DNA of 34,395 bases from a virus: IMG/VR virus record IMGVR_UViG_3300019776_000249, positions 1 to 34,395 of that record, one strand, 5' to 3'. A program made the position numbers and the translations under genes. Below the pieces are notes generated by a model that was not told the origin of the DNA, did no database searches, and saw nothing but the letters and a program-made list of their open reading frames with translations. Shown one piece after another: positions 25,651-33,422 of this stretch (its first letter is position 1; each line of letters begins with the position of its first letter).

Positions 25651-26981
25651 TACTTTATACGTTTAAAAACTCTAATGTGAACTACTGAGCAAATTTCTTT
25701 ATAATATTCATTTGGTAACAATTCATCTACTGCTTTAGATACGGTTTCAATTCCTTTAAACATTCCATCAGGTAAATTATATTTATTACAACAGTCATCA
25801 ATCACTAAATAACCACCTATTTTAACAAATGAGGAATATTTATAAACGTCTGAATGTGCAACCTCATAAGAATGACCACCATCAATATAAATAACATCCC
25901 ATTCCGTTTTACTTGCTTCAGTTAAAATGGTTTCATCTGTGCTTAAACCTTTAATTATTTTAGGTTGCTTTAGTTTAAATTCTGTGTGTATTTTTGCTAT
26001 ATCCGCTGCGTAATCTGATTCCCAATGACCATCAGTAGAATCTAAAGGGGTAATACCTACAATGTTTGCTTTAGGTGCTAAAGTACGAATTAAGGCTAAT
26101 GTTTGCCCTCTGAATACACCAATCTCTAAAAAGTTAAAATTAGGTTTTTGAGTATCAACTAATAATTTAAACAGCCAGTAGAATGAACGCTCCCCAAACC
26201 CATGTATATTTGCTTCTACATAATCGCGTAGTGCTTTTAGTTTTGGGGTTTTATTAACTTCAATTTCAAATAACTCATTAATATCCTTATGTCTTTCGGG
26301 TGTATCTTTCCAATATGCAGAAAGCTCATTTAACGAATTTGTTACATTAACACTTGCATATATTAAAAATTTATCTAATGAAGTGTGACCATTACCGTGA
26401 ATAAATACAGGTTTTGTTTTAGTTACTGTGTTTAAAATCTTATCACTTAACTCAAAATCGGTATCAGAACAAAATGCAATAGTCTGAAATACATTACAAT
26501 TTGAGTCTAATTTAACATATTGTGGGTATTTTAAAAATAAGTCAGTAAACCATACTTGGTCATTAGTTTCAACTGTTAAAGGGTTTGCATTTACCGCCTC
26601 AATAAAACATTGGGCGTTACAAAACCATCCCCCACCATTAACATATTTAAAAGGTGTTTTACATTCAGGGTATAAAGTAGCTTTATCAGGATGAGGATAA
26701 CACGCTCTTTCTGCACTCATTAAGATTAAATCTTTATCCTTTACCTGAGATAAAGCGTACTCCATTGTATTAACAGAAATGGTATCATAAGCATCTGAAT
26801 AAAAGAAATGAGTAATATCAGGATTAGCTATTAAGTATTCATAAGTCTTAATTATCTTATCCCCAAACCCAAGCCAATCATGTACAATAATATGATAATC
26901 CCATCCATGTTTCTTTAAGGATTGTTGTAATAACTCCGTTTTGGTTATGTCGGAGCAGGTGGTTATTAATTTACATTTCAT
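25650..26981 (-). CDS. glycosyltransferase-methyltransferase fusion protein
   Basis: The protein has 443 residues in two parts. Residues 1 to about 215 resemble PLOD/procollagen-type glycosyltransferases: GFGDKIIKTYEYL (38-50), the metal-site SDAYD (62-66), and YVNGGGWFCNAQCF (113-126). Residues from about 275 form a class I SAM methyltransferase: LEIGVFRGQ (285-293), YIDGGHSYE (365-373) and VIDDCC (393-398). It likely adds and then methylates a sugar. The target, virion glycan, DNA or host surface, cannot be told. Confidence 0.82.
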   Translation of the reverse strand: MKCKLITTCSDITKTELLQQSLKKHGWDYHIIVHDWLGFGDKIIKTYEYLIANPDITHFFYSDAYDTISVNTMEYALSQVKDKDLILMSAERACYPHPDKATLYPECKTPFKYVNGGGWFCNAQCFIEAVNANPLTVETNDQVWFTDLFLKYPQYVKLDSNCNVFQTIAFCSDTDFELSDKILNTVTKTKPVFIHGNGHTSLDKFLIYASVNVTNSLNELSAYWKDTPERHKDINELFEIEVNKTPKLKALRDYVEANIHGFGERSFYWLFKLLVDTQKPNFNFLEIGVFRGQTLALIRTLAPKANIVGITPLDSTDGHWESDYAADIAKIHTEFKLKQPKIIKGLSTDETILTEASKTEWDVIYIDGGHSYEVAHSDVYKYSSFVKIGGYLVIDDCCNKYNLPDGMFKGIETVSKAVDELLPNEYYKEICSVVHIRVFKRIK

Positions 26982-27747
26982 TTGGTTTGTAATATATTGG
27001 TTTAATTCCGTTTAAATAATCATTTACTAAATTAATTACCGTTTGTGTTTGTTCGCCTGAGTGCCTATGCTTCCAGTCTTGGTATGGTGTTTGTCCGTCA
27101 TCTATGTGGTCTATTTCAATTTGAGGTAAAAATACATTTTTAAACCCTGCAATTTGAGAACGCCACGATGCTAAAACATCATCATAACCATAAAGACTTG
27201 GTTGGTAAAGATAACCAATTTTATCTAATAAAGCAAAATTATATAATTGGCACGTTCCGATAATATGTTTAGCATTTTCAACCACTAACCATTTTTCTCC
27301 TGCTGTTTGCGGCAACATTATTAATTCAGATTTATAATCAGGATTATCGTGTTGAGGTTTCTCCCAACAATCCTTACGTTTTAAGCCTATTATACCAATT
27401 TTATTATCTCTGCTTATACACTCCTCTAATAAATCTAACCATCCATCATTATAGATTACTACATCGTCATCCATTTTTAGGCAGTGTTGATTAGGTTTAC
27501 GTTTTGCCCATACTTTATTAATAGCCTCCGCAGTTCCTATGTTTGTAGGATTAAATATTACTTCACTTATAATATCGTTAAACGAATCTAATATTGTTTG
27601 TGTTGTTTCGGTTAAAGCATTAACAGACAACATTAAACTATGCTTACTAAAATCAACAGTTTTTTTTAAACTAACTAAAGTCTTAAATAAACAATCATCC
27701 TTTTTATTTTCGGGTGTTGAGTACACCGCCATACCTATTAAAGCCAT
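26971..27747 (-). CDS. family 2-like glycosyltransferase
   Basis: The 258-residue GT-A fold protein has the nucleotide-sugar Asp triplet in CLKMDDDVVIY (DDD at 93-95), preceded by NPTNIGTAEAINKVW with the typical Asn-Gly spacing. The late part has DDVLASWRSQIAGFK and IDHIDDG, resembling the acceptor/catalytic region. There is no membrane helix. It overlaps both neighbours in the three-gene glycosylation block. Confidence 0.82.
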   Translation of the reverse strand: MALIGMAVYSTPENKKDDCLFKTLVSLKKTVDFSKHSLMLSVNALTETTQTILDSFNDIISEVIFNPTNIGTAEAINKVWAKRKPNQHCLKMDDDVVIYNDGWLDLLEECISRDNKIGIIGLKRKDCWEKPQHDNPDYKSELIMLPQTAGEKWLVVENAKHIIGTCQLYNFALLDKIGYLYQPSLYGYDDVLASWRSQIAGFKNVFLPQIEIDHIDDGQTPYQDWKHRHSGEQTQTVINLVNDYLNGIKPIYYKPNEM

Positions 27748-28859
27748 TCCTTATATAGTTCTAATCTTTTTTTAGTTAACAAATCTAATGAATATTTTTG
27801 GGTATCAATTTTTAATTGTGCCTTTGTATCTTTTAATGAATTAGGGTTTTGATTAATAAACCTTGCCCATTCAAAAAATGTTCGTTTATTTAAGTCGTAT
27901 GAATTTTTATCAGTAGCTAATACAGAGTAAGGCGCACGATGATAACACATAACTCCGCAATCCTTAAACCCAGCCTCAATTAATTTAAGTTCTGATTTAC
28001 AAGAATTAAATTCATTAAACTCTAAAGGGGCTATACATACATCAATAGCATCGTAACAATAGCCAAAATTAAATACATCTATTGTGTTTATACGTCTATA
28101 TGGCTTATCTAAAGCTAATGGCGTTTCAAGTATTTTAAGTTCATGCGAGTAATCAGGATAGTATTTAGCCAATGTTTTATGATTATCCGTCAACATATTT
28201 TCATAGCCGATGTAAATACTTTCTTTTTTATATTCAGCATTAAAACCACATAAGACCATTTGTATATTGCCTGCTAACTTAGCATCATAGAACGCTTTTT
28301 GTACGTCTTTATGTATTTGTAATAAATCAAAGTAATGAGTGCTACCACCTGTAAAACCATAGCGAATAAATTTAGACTCTGATTTATGTGGTTTCCAACT
28401 TTCATCCTCAACATCAATACCGTTTTCAATTATGTAAACATTTTTATTATGAGCCTTAATTTTTTCTGCTAATATTTCGGTTGTTGTAATTACAAAATAT
28501 GCACGTTCTATTGATTTAATTATAGTTTCTGAATAGTTATTAGTTTTATAATCCTCATACGCTATATGATTTTCAGGTAAATACCAGTAATCATCAACAT
28601 CTATACCATACTTAATACCAAATAAATCTAACTTATCACAGTATAAATGATTCAAAGTTCTTGAAAATATTACTAAATTAAATTGTTTAAAAAAATCATC
28701 ATCTAACCCCGCATCATTCATTAATGCTTGTGTAAATTGAATCTCCGGGTTAAGTCTGTTTAATACTTTATGCGGCTTATATAAACGATGATATGCAACA
28801 GCATTAACAACCGCTTGACCATTTTTAAATGTAAAATCTGATATTAAAAGAATTTTCAA
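27738..28859 (-). CDS. GT-B type glycosyltransferase (family 4-like)
   Basis: This 373-residue protein starts at a TTG (MKILLISDFTF) that overlaps the previous stop as TTGA. It has an N-terminal Rossmann-like beginning, IENGIDVEDESWKPH in the middle, and a C-terminal donor-site region CIAPLEFNEFNSCKSELKLIEAG with the Glu-Ala-Gly motif of GT-B enzymes. Third enzyme of the glycosylation block. The sugar and acceptor are unknown. Confidence 0.72.
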   Translation of the reverse strand: MKILLISDFTFKNGQAVVNAVAYHRLYKPHKVLNRLNPEIQFTQALMNDAGLDDDFFKQFNLVIFSRTLNHLYCDKLDLFGIKYGIDVDDYWYLPENHIAYEDYKTNNYSETIIKSIERAYFVITTTEILAEKIKAHNKNVYIIENGIDVEDESWKPHKSESKFIRYGFTGGSTHYFDLLQIHKDVQKAFYDAKLAGNIQMVLCGFNAEYKKESIYIGYENMLTDNHKTLAKYYPDYSHELKILETPLALDKPYRRINTIDVFNFGYCYDAIDVCIAPLEFNEFNSCKSELKLIEAGFKDCGVMCYHRAPYSVLATDKNSYDLNKRTFFEWARFINQNPNSLKDTKAQLKIDTQKYSLDLLTKKRLELYKEWL

Positions 28860-29116
28860 AATTTATAGTTTTTTGGTTTAGGGTGCTTTTCGTTTAAGTA
28901 CTTAATATATTTTAACCTATGTCGGTTAGCATCTATTATCATTTCATTCCCACAATTAGAGCAAGTTTGTTTATAATCAGGATTAATAGACATGTAAGCT
29001 AATGTTATTTCTCCTATTATACTTTCCATTGCTCGGGGAATATATTTTTCCCTTGCGTATAATTCAAAGAATTGATTATGTTTAATAAATATCTCACAGG
29101 CTTCTGTATAGGTCAT
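28856..29116 (-). CDS. small protein with Cys4-less zinc-ribbon-like pair
   Basis: This 86-residue helical protein contains one CSNCGN pair near residues 52-57 and a basic C-terminal tail. One CxxC pair is not a full zinc ribbon, but could bind a metal as a dimer. It overlaps both neighbours by a few bases or less in the late operon. Function unknown. Confidence 0.65.
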   Translation of the reverse strand: MTYTEACEIFIKHNQFFELYAREKYIPRAMESIIGEITLAYMSINPDYKQTCSNCGNEMIIDANRHRLKYIKYLNEKHPKPKNYKF

Positions 29117-29367
29117 TATGATAAAAATTTATAATATAATCGACTTAATATAATTGATACAAATGATGTGAGTAAAGGTAAATAAAAAAATTCATATTCT
29201 CTACAACCATAAATATAAAATACACCTACCCAAAAGCCTAAACATTTTGAACAATCAAAAGGTATTAATCGGTTGGTATCTAACCATTGTATGATGGTTT
29301 GAGGTATGGTTGAAAGTTCTGCAAACCAAAATGAGCAAATGGATATTATTATTACGGTTTCAATCAT
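29116..29367 (-). CDS. small membrane protein, DUF1360-like
   Basis: The 83-residue protein has an N-terminal hydrophobic helix (ETVIIISICSFWFAEL), a central PFDCSKCLGFWVGVFY motif and a second hydrophobic stretch near the C terminus. The CxxCLxFWxG line resembles DUF1360 membrane proteins. It follows the sigma-like gene. No role can be assigned, though a host-interaction or superinfection function is possible. Confidence 0.6.
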   Translation of the reverse strand: MIETVIIISICSFWFAELSTIPQTIIQWLDTNRLIPFDCSKCLGFWVGVFYIYGCREYEFFYLPLLTSFVSIILSRLYYKFLS

Positions 29368-29878
29368 TCTTTAATTTTTTTTTTAAATATTTTTTATAGG
29401 CTATACAAGCCTGTTGTACTGCTGTTTTTGGTATTTTTGAATTCCTTGAAAATTCTGCAGCACTATTAAAGCCTATCGCATCTAATTCAGCTATGTTATT
29501 ATGAGAATAATTAAACACACGTGACTTATAAAAAATACCCTGATTGCTACTGTCACAATCTTTTTTTATAATATCTATCATTTTTTCAATCGTCTTTTTA
29601 TCATAATCATGGTTATCATCTATTAACTCATCAATGTTAATAGCTAAATCACAATGCTCAAATAAATCATTTGTGGTAGATTTTTTGTATTTTTTTTTAC
29701 GGTCTTTGTTATGCCATAACCTAAATAAACAAGCGCATAAAAACTGTTTTAAATAACCACCACTATACGCCTCAAGGTATCTATTATCATTACATTCTAA
29801 AATATTTAAACAAAGTATCTGTATTAATTCTTCTGCTAAATGACAACGTGGATAAACAATGCGCTCACTAACTGACAA
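29360..29878 (-). CDS. sigma-70-like late transcription regulator
   Basis: A 172-residue protein in the pattern of short sigma-like proteins in Bacteroidota phages: an N-terminal region-2-like part (HLAEELIQILCLNILE, then YLEAYSGGYLKQFL), an acidic linker, and a C-terminal helix-turn-helix (AAEFSRNSKIPKTAVQQACIA). As first gene of the leftward unit, it is well placed to activate late genes. No classic -10 recognition residues can be confirmed. Confidence 0.65.
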   Translation of the reverse strand: MSVSERIVYPRCHLAEELIQILCLNILECNDNRYLEAYSGGYLKQFLCACLFRLWHNKDRKKKYKKSTTNDLFEHCDLAINIDELIDDNHDYDKKTIEKMIDIIKKDCDSSNQGIFYKSRVFNYSHNNIAELDAIGFNSAAEFSRNSKIPKTAVQQACIAYKKYLKKKLKND

Positions 29879-29948
29879 ATAATATTTATCAGTACTTAAA
29901 TGTATGGCTATGTCATTGTTTGAATTAACGTTATTAAAATACGCATTA

Positions 29949-29956
29949 CAAATGTA
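29949..29956 (-). promoter_or_regulatory. -7 promoter element for the leftward late unit
   Basis: On the minus strand the sequence is TACATTTG, matching the Bacteroidota -7 consensus TAnnTTTG. It lies about 70 bases upstream of the sigma-like gene. No clear TTTG was found at the -33 position. It faces the early promoters. Confidence 0.5.
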
Positions 29957-30015
29957 GCAATTTTATCTTAATTGTTGGGTTTTTAAAATAAATAATTTAT
30001 TAAAATAAAAAATTT

Positions 30016-30100
30016 TACATTTGATTTTCAATTGTTTACATAATTTATATAAAATTTATACATTTTGTTTACATTTGTATTAAAATTAGTTGTATATTTG
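30016..30100 (+). promoter_or_regulatory. early promoter cluster with operator-like repeats
   Basis: Three TAnnTTTG elements lie in series: TACATTTG at 30016-30023 and 30070-30077, and TATATTTG at 30093-30100. The last is best placed, ending about 27 bases before the first early gene. TTGTTTACAT occurs twice (30032-30041 and 30065-30074), 33 bp apart or about three helical turns, as expected for paired operators. The first gene encodes a small HTH-like protein that could bind here. Confidence 0.6.
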
Positions 30101-30127
30101 TAGAGTAAAAACAAGTAAAACTAATCA

Positions 30128-30337
30128 ATGGCATTTAAAAAAACACTAAAACCCGAAATTTTACAGAAATGTAAAGAAAGCCAACAAGTTATTAATAGAT
30201 TGGCTTATGAATATGTTAAACACTCAAACACTATTAAACGTTGGTTTGAAACTGAATCAGTAGAATTAACAAGAAATGAAACGCTGAAATATATTAGCGA
30301 GGAATTAAACATTAAAAAAGAAGAATTATGTCGTTAG
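30128..30337 (+). CDS. small helix-turn-helix-like regulator
   Basis: The 69-residue protein has helices around VINRLAYEYVKHSNTIKRWF and NETLKYISEELNIKKEEL, the spacing of a Cro/phage-type HTH protein. It is the first gene of the early unit and lies directly downstream of the operator-like repeats. It may autoregulate the early/late switch. Confidence 0.65.
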   Translation: MAFKKTLKPEILQKCKESQQVINRLAYEYVKHSNTIKRWFETESVELTRNETLKYISEELNIKKEELCR

Positions 30338-30588
30338 AATTTGCGCAAGAACCGGGCAATCCATGTTACGGACATGATGCTGAATTTATAGAAGAAACGC
30401 AATATTGCGTAATTAATCAAAAAGAATATCCCGAAAGTCAAATGTTATTTATACCAAGCCAACATGAGTGGGTATGTTTAGATAGCATAGATTTATATTT
30501 GCATCTAATATATACACACGATGACTTATGTGTTTATCATAAAAAAAAGAATGAAATTGACAAATTGCTTTATATAAGAAAGAAATGA
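30328..30588 (+). CDS. early hypothetical protein
   Basis: An 86-residue protein with four Cys and three Trp/His-containing short segments, e.g. NPCYGHDAEFIEETQYCVI and LCVYHKKKNE. The order of Cys and His residues could make a metal-binding fold, but no known pattern fits. Starts inside the end of the HTH gene. Confidence 0.65.
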   Translation: MSLEFAQEPGNPCYGHDAEFIEETQYCVINQKEYPESQMLFIPSQHEWVCLDSIDLYLHLIYTHDDLCVYHKKKNEIDKLLYIRKK

Positions 30589-30671
30589 ACGGACTAATAA
30601 TATTTACTATTTGGATAGTAGCATTAGGTATTATAGGAGTAATAACACTAATAATTGAACATAAAAAATAA
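30585..30671 (+). CDS. 28-aa membrane peptide
   Basis: An ATG overlapping the previous stop (ATGA) opens a peptide, MNGLIIFTIWIVALGIIGV and on to EHKK. It consists of a single transmembrane helix with a basic end. The overlap and a clean hydrophobic profile support translation. Small membrane peptides are common in phage early regions. Confidence 0.55.
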   Translation: MNGLIIFTIWIVALGIIGVITLIIEHKK

Positions 30672-30692
30672 CCTTTTAAAACCAAAATAAAA

Positions 30693-30866
30693 ATGGCAAA
30701 AACAAAACCAAAAACAAACGAAACACCAACACCTGAAATAACTAAATTAGCATTAACAGATTTAATTCAAGAAGTTAATTGGAGTATTCAGTATCACACT
30801 GAAAAACTAAACGAGCAAAAAATATTACTTAAAATATATACTAACCAATTAAACCAACTAAACTAA
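30693..30866 (+). CDS. 57-aa early protein
   Basis: The N terminus is Lys/Thr/Pro-rich (MAKTKPKTNETPTPEI) and the rest is an amphipathic helix (LTDLIQEVNWSIQYHTEKLN). Its stop overlaps the next ATG (TAATG). Unrecognised; possibly an oligomerising accessory protein. Confidence 0.6.
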   Translation: MAKTKPKTNETPTPEITKLALTDLIQEVNWSIQYHTEKLNEQKILLKIYTNQLNQLN

Positions 30867-31030
30867 TGACTTGGGAATACGGAATACCTTATGACGATGC
30901 TTGGGCAGAATTTACACAATACAAACTTTGTGGTGTGAGTTGCCGTTTTTGTAAAGTAAAAGACAAACCATTATACGCAAATATCCTATGGAGTAAATAT
31001 TTTATTAAAAACAATATTGTAAACTTATAA
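30866..31030 (+). CDS. 54-aa Cys-containing early protein
   Basis: The peptide has a compact cysteine cluster (LCGVSCRFCKVKDK) suggesting metal binding, and ends with a basic/hydrophobic helix. Coupled by TAATG to the previous gene. Unrecognised. Confidence 0.55.
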   Translation: MTWEYGIPYDDAWAEFTQYKLCGVSCRFCKVKDKPLYANILWSKYFIKNNIVNL

Positions 31031-31037
31031 ATTATTT

Positions 31038-31253
31038 ATGATTTTCAACCTAAAAACAACTATACAAGGAAGTTTAAAGCCCAATAAAATAGAACTATTG
31101 CACAGAATTGAGATTATAGAATACTCATTAATTGACAGATGCAAACAAATTGCTTTCTTAAAGCGCACCGGTCAACCATATCAAGCTGTCGAAAATTATT
31201 GTAATAATTTAAAAACAGAATTAGAAACATTAACGAACGAATTTTTATTTTAA
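31038..31253 (+). CDS. early hypothetical protein
   Basis: This 71-residue helical, basic protein starts MIFNLKTTIQGSLKPNK and ends in a coiled-coil-like stretch (NNLKTELETLTNEFL). It lies one base before the recombinase gene, so it is co-transcribed with the recombination genes. Unrecognised. Confidence 0.6.
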   Translation: MIFNLKTTIQGSLKPNKIELLHRIEIIEYSLIDRCKQIAFLKRTGQPYQAVENYCNNLKTELETLTNEFLF

Positions 31254-31254
31254 C

Positions 31255-31782
31255 ATGGAAACTAAAAGTATAATAATTCCGACATTACAACAAATTGTTG
31301 AGGAAAATGAATTAACGCTTAAAGACAACGCTCTAATGGTATTACTTAACCAAGACCCACCAAAAAAATGGTTAAAAATACACCCAATGACTAAAGGCGA
31401 TTATTTGCCTATTGAAAGGGTTGAGTATTTACTTAGCCGAATATTTAATAAATGGTGGGTGGAAGTAAGAGATAGTAAAATAATGGCTAATAGTGTTGTT
31501 GTTACTGTTAGGTTATATGTAATTAACCCAATAACTAACAGTGAAGAATGGCAGGATGGAATAGGAGCAATGGCAATACAAACCGATAAAGACAAAGGCG
31601 CAATGGATTGGAACTTCGCTAAAGCCGATGGTGTTATGAAGGCTGCCCCGGCTGCTGAAACTTATGCTATAAAAGATGCTGCTGAGAAGTTTGGTAAGCT
31701 ATTTGGCAAAGACCTAAACCGTAAAGAAATAATTGAATATTCATCATTACTTAAAAATCCTACAAAATGGAATCAAGAATAG
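31255..31782 (+). CDS. single-strand annealing recombinase, Rad52/Sak-like
   Basis: The 175-residue protein has WLKIHPMTKGDYLPIERVEYLLSRIF early, the beta hairpin region EVRDSKIMANSVVVTVRLYV, and then MKAAPAAETYAIKDAAEKFG, LFGKDLN. The late A-x-x-A-xx-KDAA-x-x-FG-xx-FG-x-x-L pattern is the mark of Rad52/Sak annealing proteins. It works with the exonuclease encoded downstream. Overlap with that gene is 16 bases. Confidence 0.78.
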   Translation: METKSIIIPTLQQIVEENELTLKDNALMVLLNQDPPKKWLKIHPMTKGDYLPIERVEYLLSRIFNKWWVEVRDSKIMANSVVVTVRLYVINPITNSEEWQDGIGAMAIQTDKDKGAMDWNFAKADGVMKAAPAAETYAIKDAAEKFGKLFGKDLNRKEIIEYSSLLKNPTKWNQE

Positions 31783-32423
31783 AAGCATACAGTCCCGAAT
31801 GGTGGGCATCAAGACATGGTTGTTTTACAGGTAGTGAAATTTGGAAATTATTAACAAGCCCTAAAACTAAAAGTGCAACATTTAGCGTAACAGCAGAAAC
31901 ATACATATTTGAGAAAGTATGGGAGTTTTTAAGCCAACAATCTAAAAATGGCATTGATAACTTTGCCACTCAATGGGGTGTAGAAAATGAGCCTTTAGCC
32001 AAAAAATGGTACACTAAGTTAACCGGGCAAATTGTTGATGATAGTTACTTAGTGTTTAAGGATGGTTTAAATGGCTTTACAGGAACGCCTGATGGGTTTG
32101 TAGGTAAAGATGGGTTAATTGAAATTAAATGCCCTTATAATGGCGCAAATCATTTAAAACATTGTTTGATTGATAGTGATGAGTATTTTAAGAATGAGCA
32201 TAAGGAATACTACTGGCAAATGCAAAGTTATATGTTTTTATCCAACCGTAAATGGTGTGATTTTATCTCATTTGACCCTCGCATTAATTCTGATATTGGG
32301 TTTTTTAAATACCGTTTAATGGCAAATACTGATGATTTTGAGTTAATGGAAATTGCTGTTAAACAAGCAAGAGTAAAGTATTATGAATTAATTAATCAAT
32401 TCCAACCAGTAATAATAAACTAA
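31767..32423 (+). CDS. YqaJ-like recombination exonuclease
   Basis: The 218-residue protein begins YSPEWWASRHGCFTGSEIWKLL, with the conserved R-x-x-x-xTGS. Catalytic candidates are E73/E75 in GVENEP, D109 in GTPDGFV, E119 and K121 in LIEIKCP, and Q151 in EYYWQMQ. It would resect double-stranded ends to give 3' single strands for the Sak-like protein. A classic phage exonuclease/annealase pair. Confidence 0.92.
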   Translation: MESRIEAYSPEWWASRHGCFTGSEIWKLLTSPKTKSATFSVTAETYIFEKVWEFLSQQSKNGIDNFATQWGVENEPLAKKWYTKLTGQIVDDSYLVFKDGLNGFTGTPDGFVGKDGLIEIKCPYNGANHLKHCLIDSDEYFKNEHKEYYWQMQSYMFLSNRKWCDFISFDPRINSDIGFFKYRLMANTDDFELMEIAVKQARVKYYELINQFQPVIIN

Positions 32424-32632
32424 TGGCAAAACTAAACCTACAAAGCACAGAAAATTACAAAGTCGGATGTGTGGATATATTTAAAAACGACACAGAAACG
32501 ATTATGACCGTTCCTATCGACTTAAAAGAAAATAGTGTAACTATCGGTCAGGTAGTATTAAAAGTGAACGCTAAACACATTGATGCGTTTGAAAAGAGAT
32601 TTGAAAATTTATGTAAATTATTAGTAAAATAA
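32423..32632 (+). CDS. early hypothetical protein
   Basis: A 69-residue protein (MAKLNLQSTENYKVGCVDIF...) with alternating beta and helical parts, beginning in the stop of the exonuclease gene (TAATG). Possibly an accessory to recombination or single-strand binding, by position only. Unrecognised. Confidence 0.6.
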   Translation: MAKLNLQSTENYKVGCVDIFKNDTETIMTVPIDLKENSVTIGQVVLKVNAKHIDAFEKRFENLCKLLVK

Positions 32633-32655
32633 TTTTTTTATATCAAAATAATAGT

Positions 32656-32663
32656 TATATTTG
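32656..32663 (+). promoter_or_regulatory. -7 promoter element upstream of the replisome-organizer unit
   Basis: TATATTTG matches TAnnTTTG. Upstream, at about 20 bases, is a T-run, not a clean TTTG. A transcript would start near 32670, just before the 33-aa leader ORF. This suggests a separate promoter for the replication gene. Confidence 0.55.
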
Positions 32664-32680
32664 TAACGCTGTAACCCTTA

Positions 32681-32782
32681 ATGAGAAATTTAAAAAACAT
32701 TCCCGAAATAACATTGCCAATAGTAGCAACCGCTACAAAGGGTTCAGCCTTTGTTAAAGTAGGGATATTTTTTTATGGCTGA
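32681..32782 (+). CDS. 33-aa leader-type ORF overlapping the replisome organizer
   Basis: The peptide runs MRNLKNIPEITLPIVA, then TATKGSAFVKVGIFFYG. Its stop lies inside the first codons of the next gene (ATGGCTGA), so the two would be coupled. The same stretch holds a hairpin (GTAGC-AACC-GCTAC) and an outer pairing AACCCTT (32673-32679) with AAGGGTT further on. It may be a small phage protein or a leader peptide. Confidence 0.45.
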   Translation: MRNLKNIPEITLPIVATATKGSAFVKVGIFFYG

Positions 32783-33422
32783 AAATAAAAAAGGTTTTGT
32801 GCTTTATGCTGACCAAAAACATATTTTTGATAAATTAACCGATGGAGAGGCCGGTAAATTAATTAAGCATATTTTTAAATATGTTAATGATGAAAACCCA
32901 ATAATGGATGATAGGTTTTTGGATATGGCTTTTGAGCCTATAAAGTTACAGTTAAAACGGGACTTAAAAAAATATAACGAAATTAAGTTAAAACGCTCTG
33001 AAATTGGTAAACTTGGTGGAATAAAAAGCGGAGAGGTAAGAAAGCAAAACGAAGCAAACGAAGCAAATGCTTCAAAGTTGAAGCAAAACGAAGCAAACGA
33101 AGCAGTAATAGTAACAGTAAATGATACAGTAAATGATACAGTAAATGTAAAAGATAAATTAATAAATAGTATAGATGTTCGCAAATTAAAATTTGCTGAC
33201 ACTCTAAAACCTTTTTTAGAAACTTATGGTAAAGACTTACTAAACGAATTTTATAAATACTGGACAGAGCCAAATAGGTCAAATACGAGATTTAGAATGG
33301 AATTACAAAAAACTTGGAGTTTAGAACGCAGGTTAGAAACTTGGGCAAGGAACGATAAAAACTTTAACTTAAACAAAACAAACGTAGAACAGCCAAAGAA
33401 AAGACATCAGCCGTTGGGGTAA
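32775..33422 (+). CDS. replisome-organizer-like protein with DUF6291-type N terminus
   Basis: The protein has 215 residues. The N-terminal 75 or so (KGFVLYADQKHIFDKLTDGE, then LIKHIFKYVNDENP) resemble DUF6291 domains; a basic low-complexity linker follows with KQNEANEA repeated and VNDTVNDTVNV; the C-terminal part (LNEFYKYWTEPN, then RRLETWARNDKNF) is the DnaB-loader-like end of phage replication initiators. The stop TAA lies inside the attC-like arm GGGGTAAC. It probably opens the origin and loads DnaB. Confidence 0.7.
   Translation: MAENKKGFVLYADQKHIFDKLTDGEAGKLIKHIFKYVNDENPIMDDRFLDMAFEPIKLQLKRDLKKYNEIKLKRSEIGKLGGIKSGEVRKQNEANEANASKLKQNEANEAVIVTVNDTVNDTVNVKDKLINSIDVRKLKFADTLKPFLETYGKDLLNEFYKYWTEPNRSNTRFRMELQKTWSLERRLETWARNDKNFNLNKTNVEQPKKRHQPLG
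33042..33147 (+). repeat. iteron-like repeats inside the replisome-organizer gene
   Basis: A 24-base sequence is repeated exactly at 33042-33065 and 33081-33104, 39 bp apart; it contains GAAGCAAACGAAGCA. Then ACAGTAAATGAT occurs in tandem at 33114-33125 and 33126-33137, with ten more bases of the unit at 33138-33147. The following sequence is very AT-rich. Iterons plus an AT-rich tract inside an initiator gene is the layout of the lambda origin. A low-complexity linker could also explain it. Confidence 0.5.

Noticed and set aside
32804-33282. Minus-strand ORFs opposite the replisome-organizer gene, with Leu/Phe/Ser repeats
   Set aside because: The repeats are antisense readings of the iteron-like DNA; the plus-strand gene is better supported.
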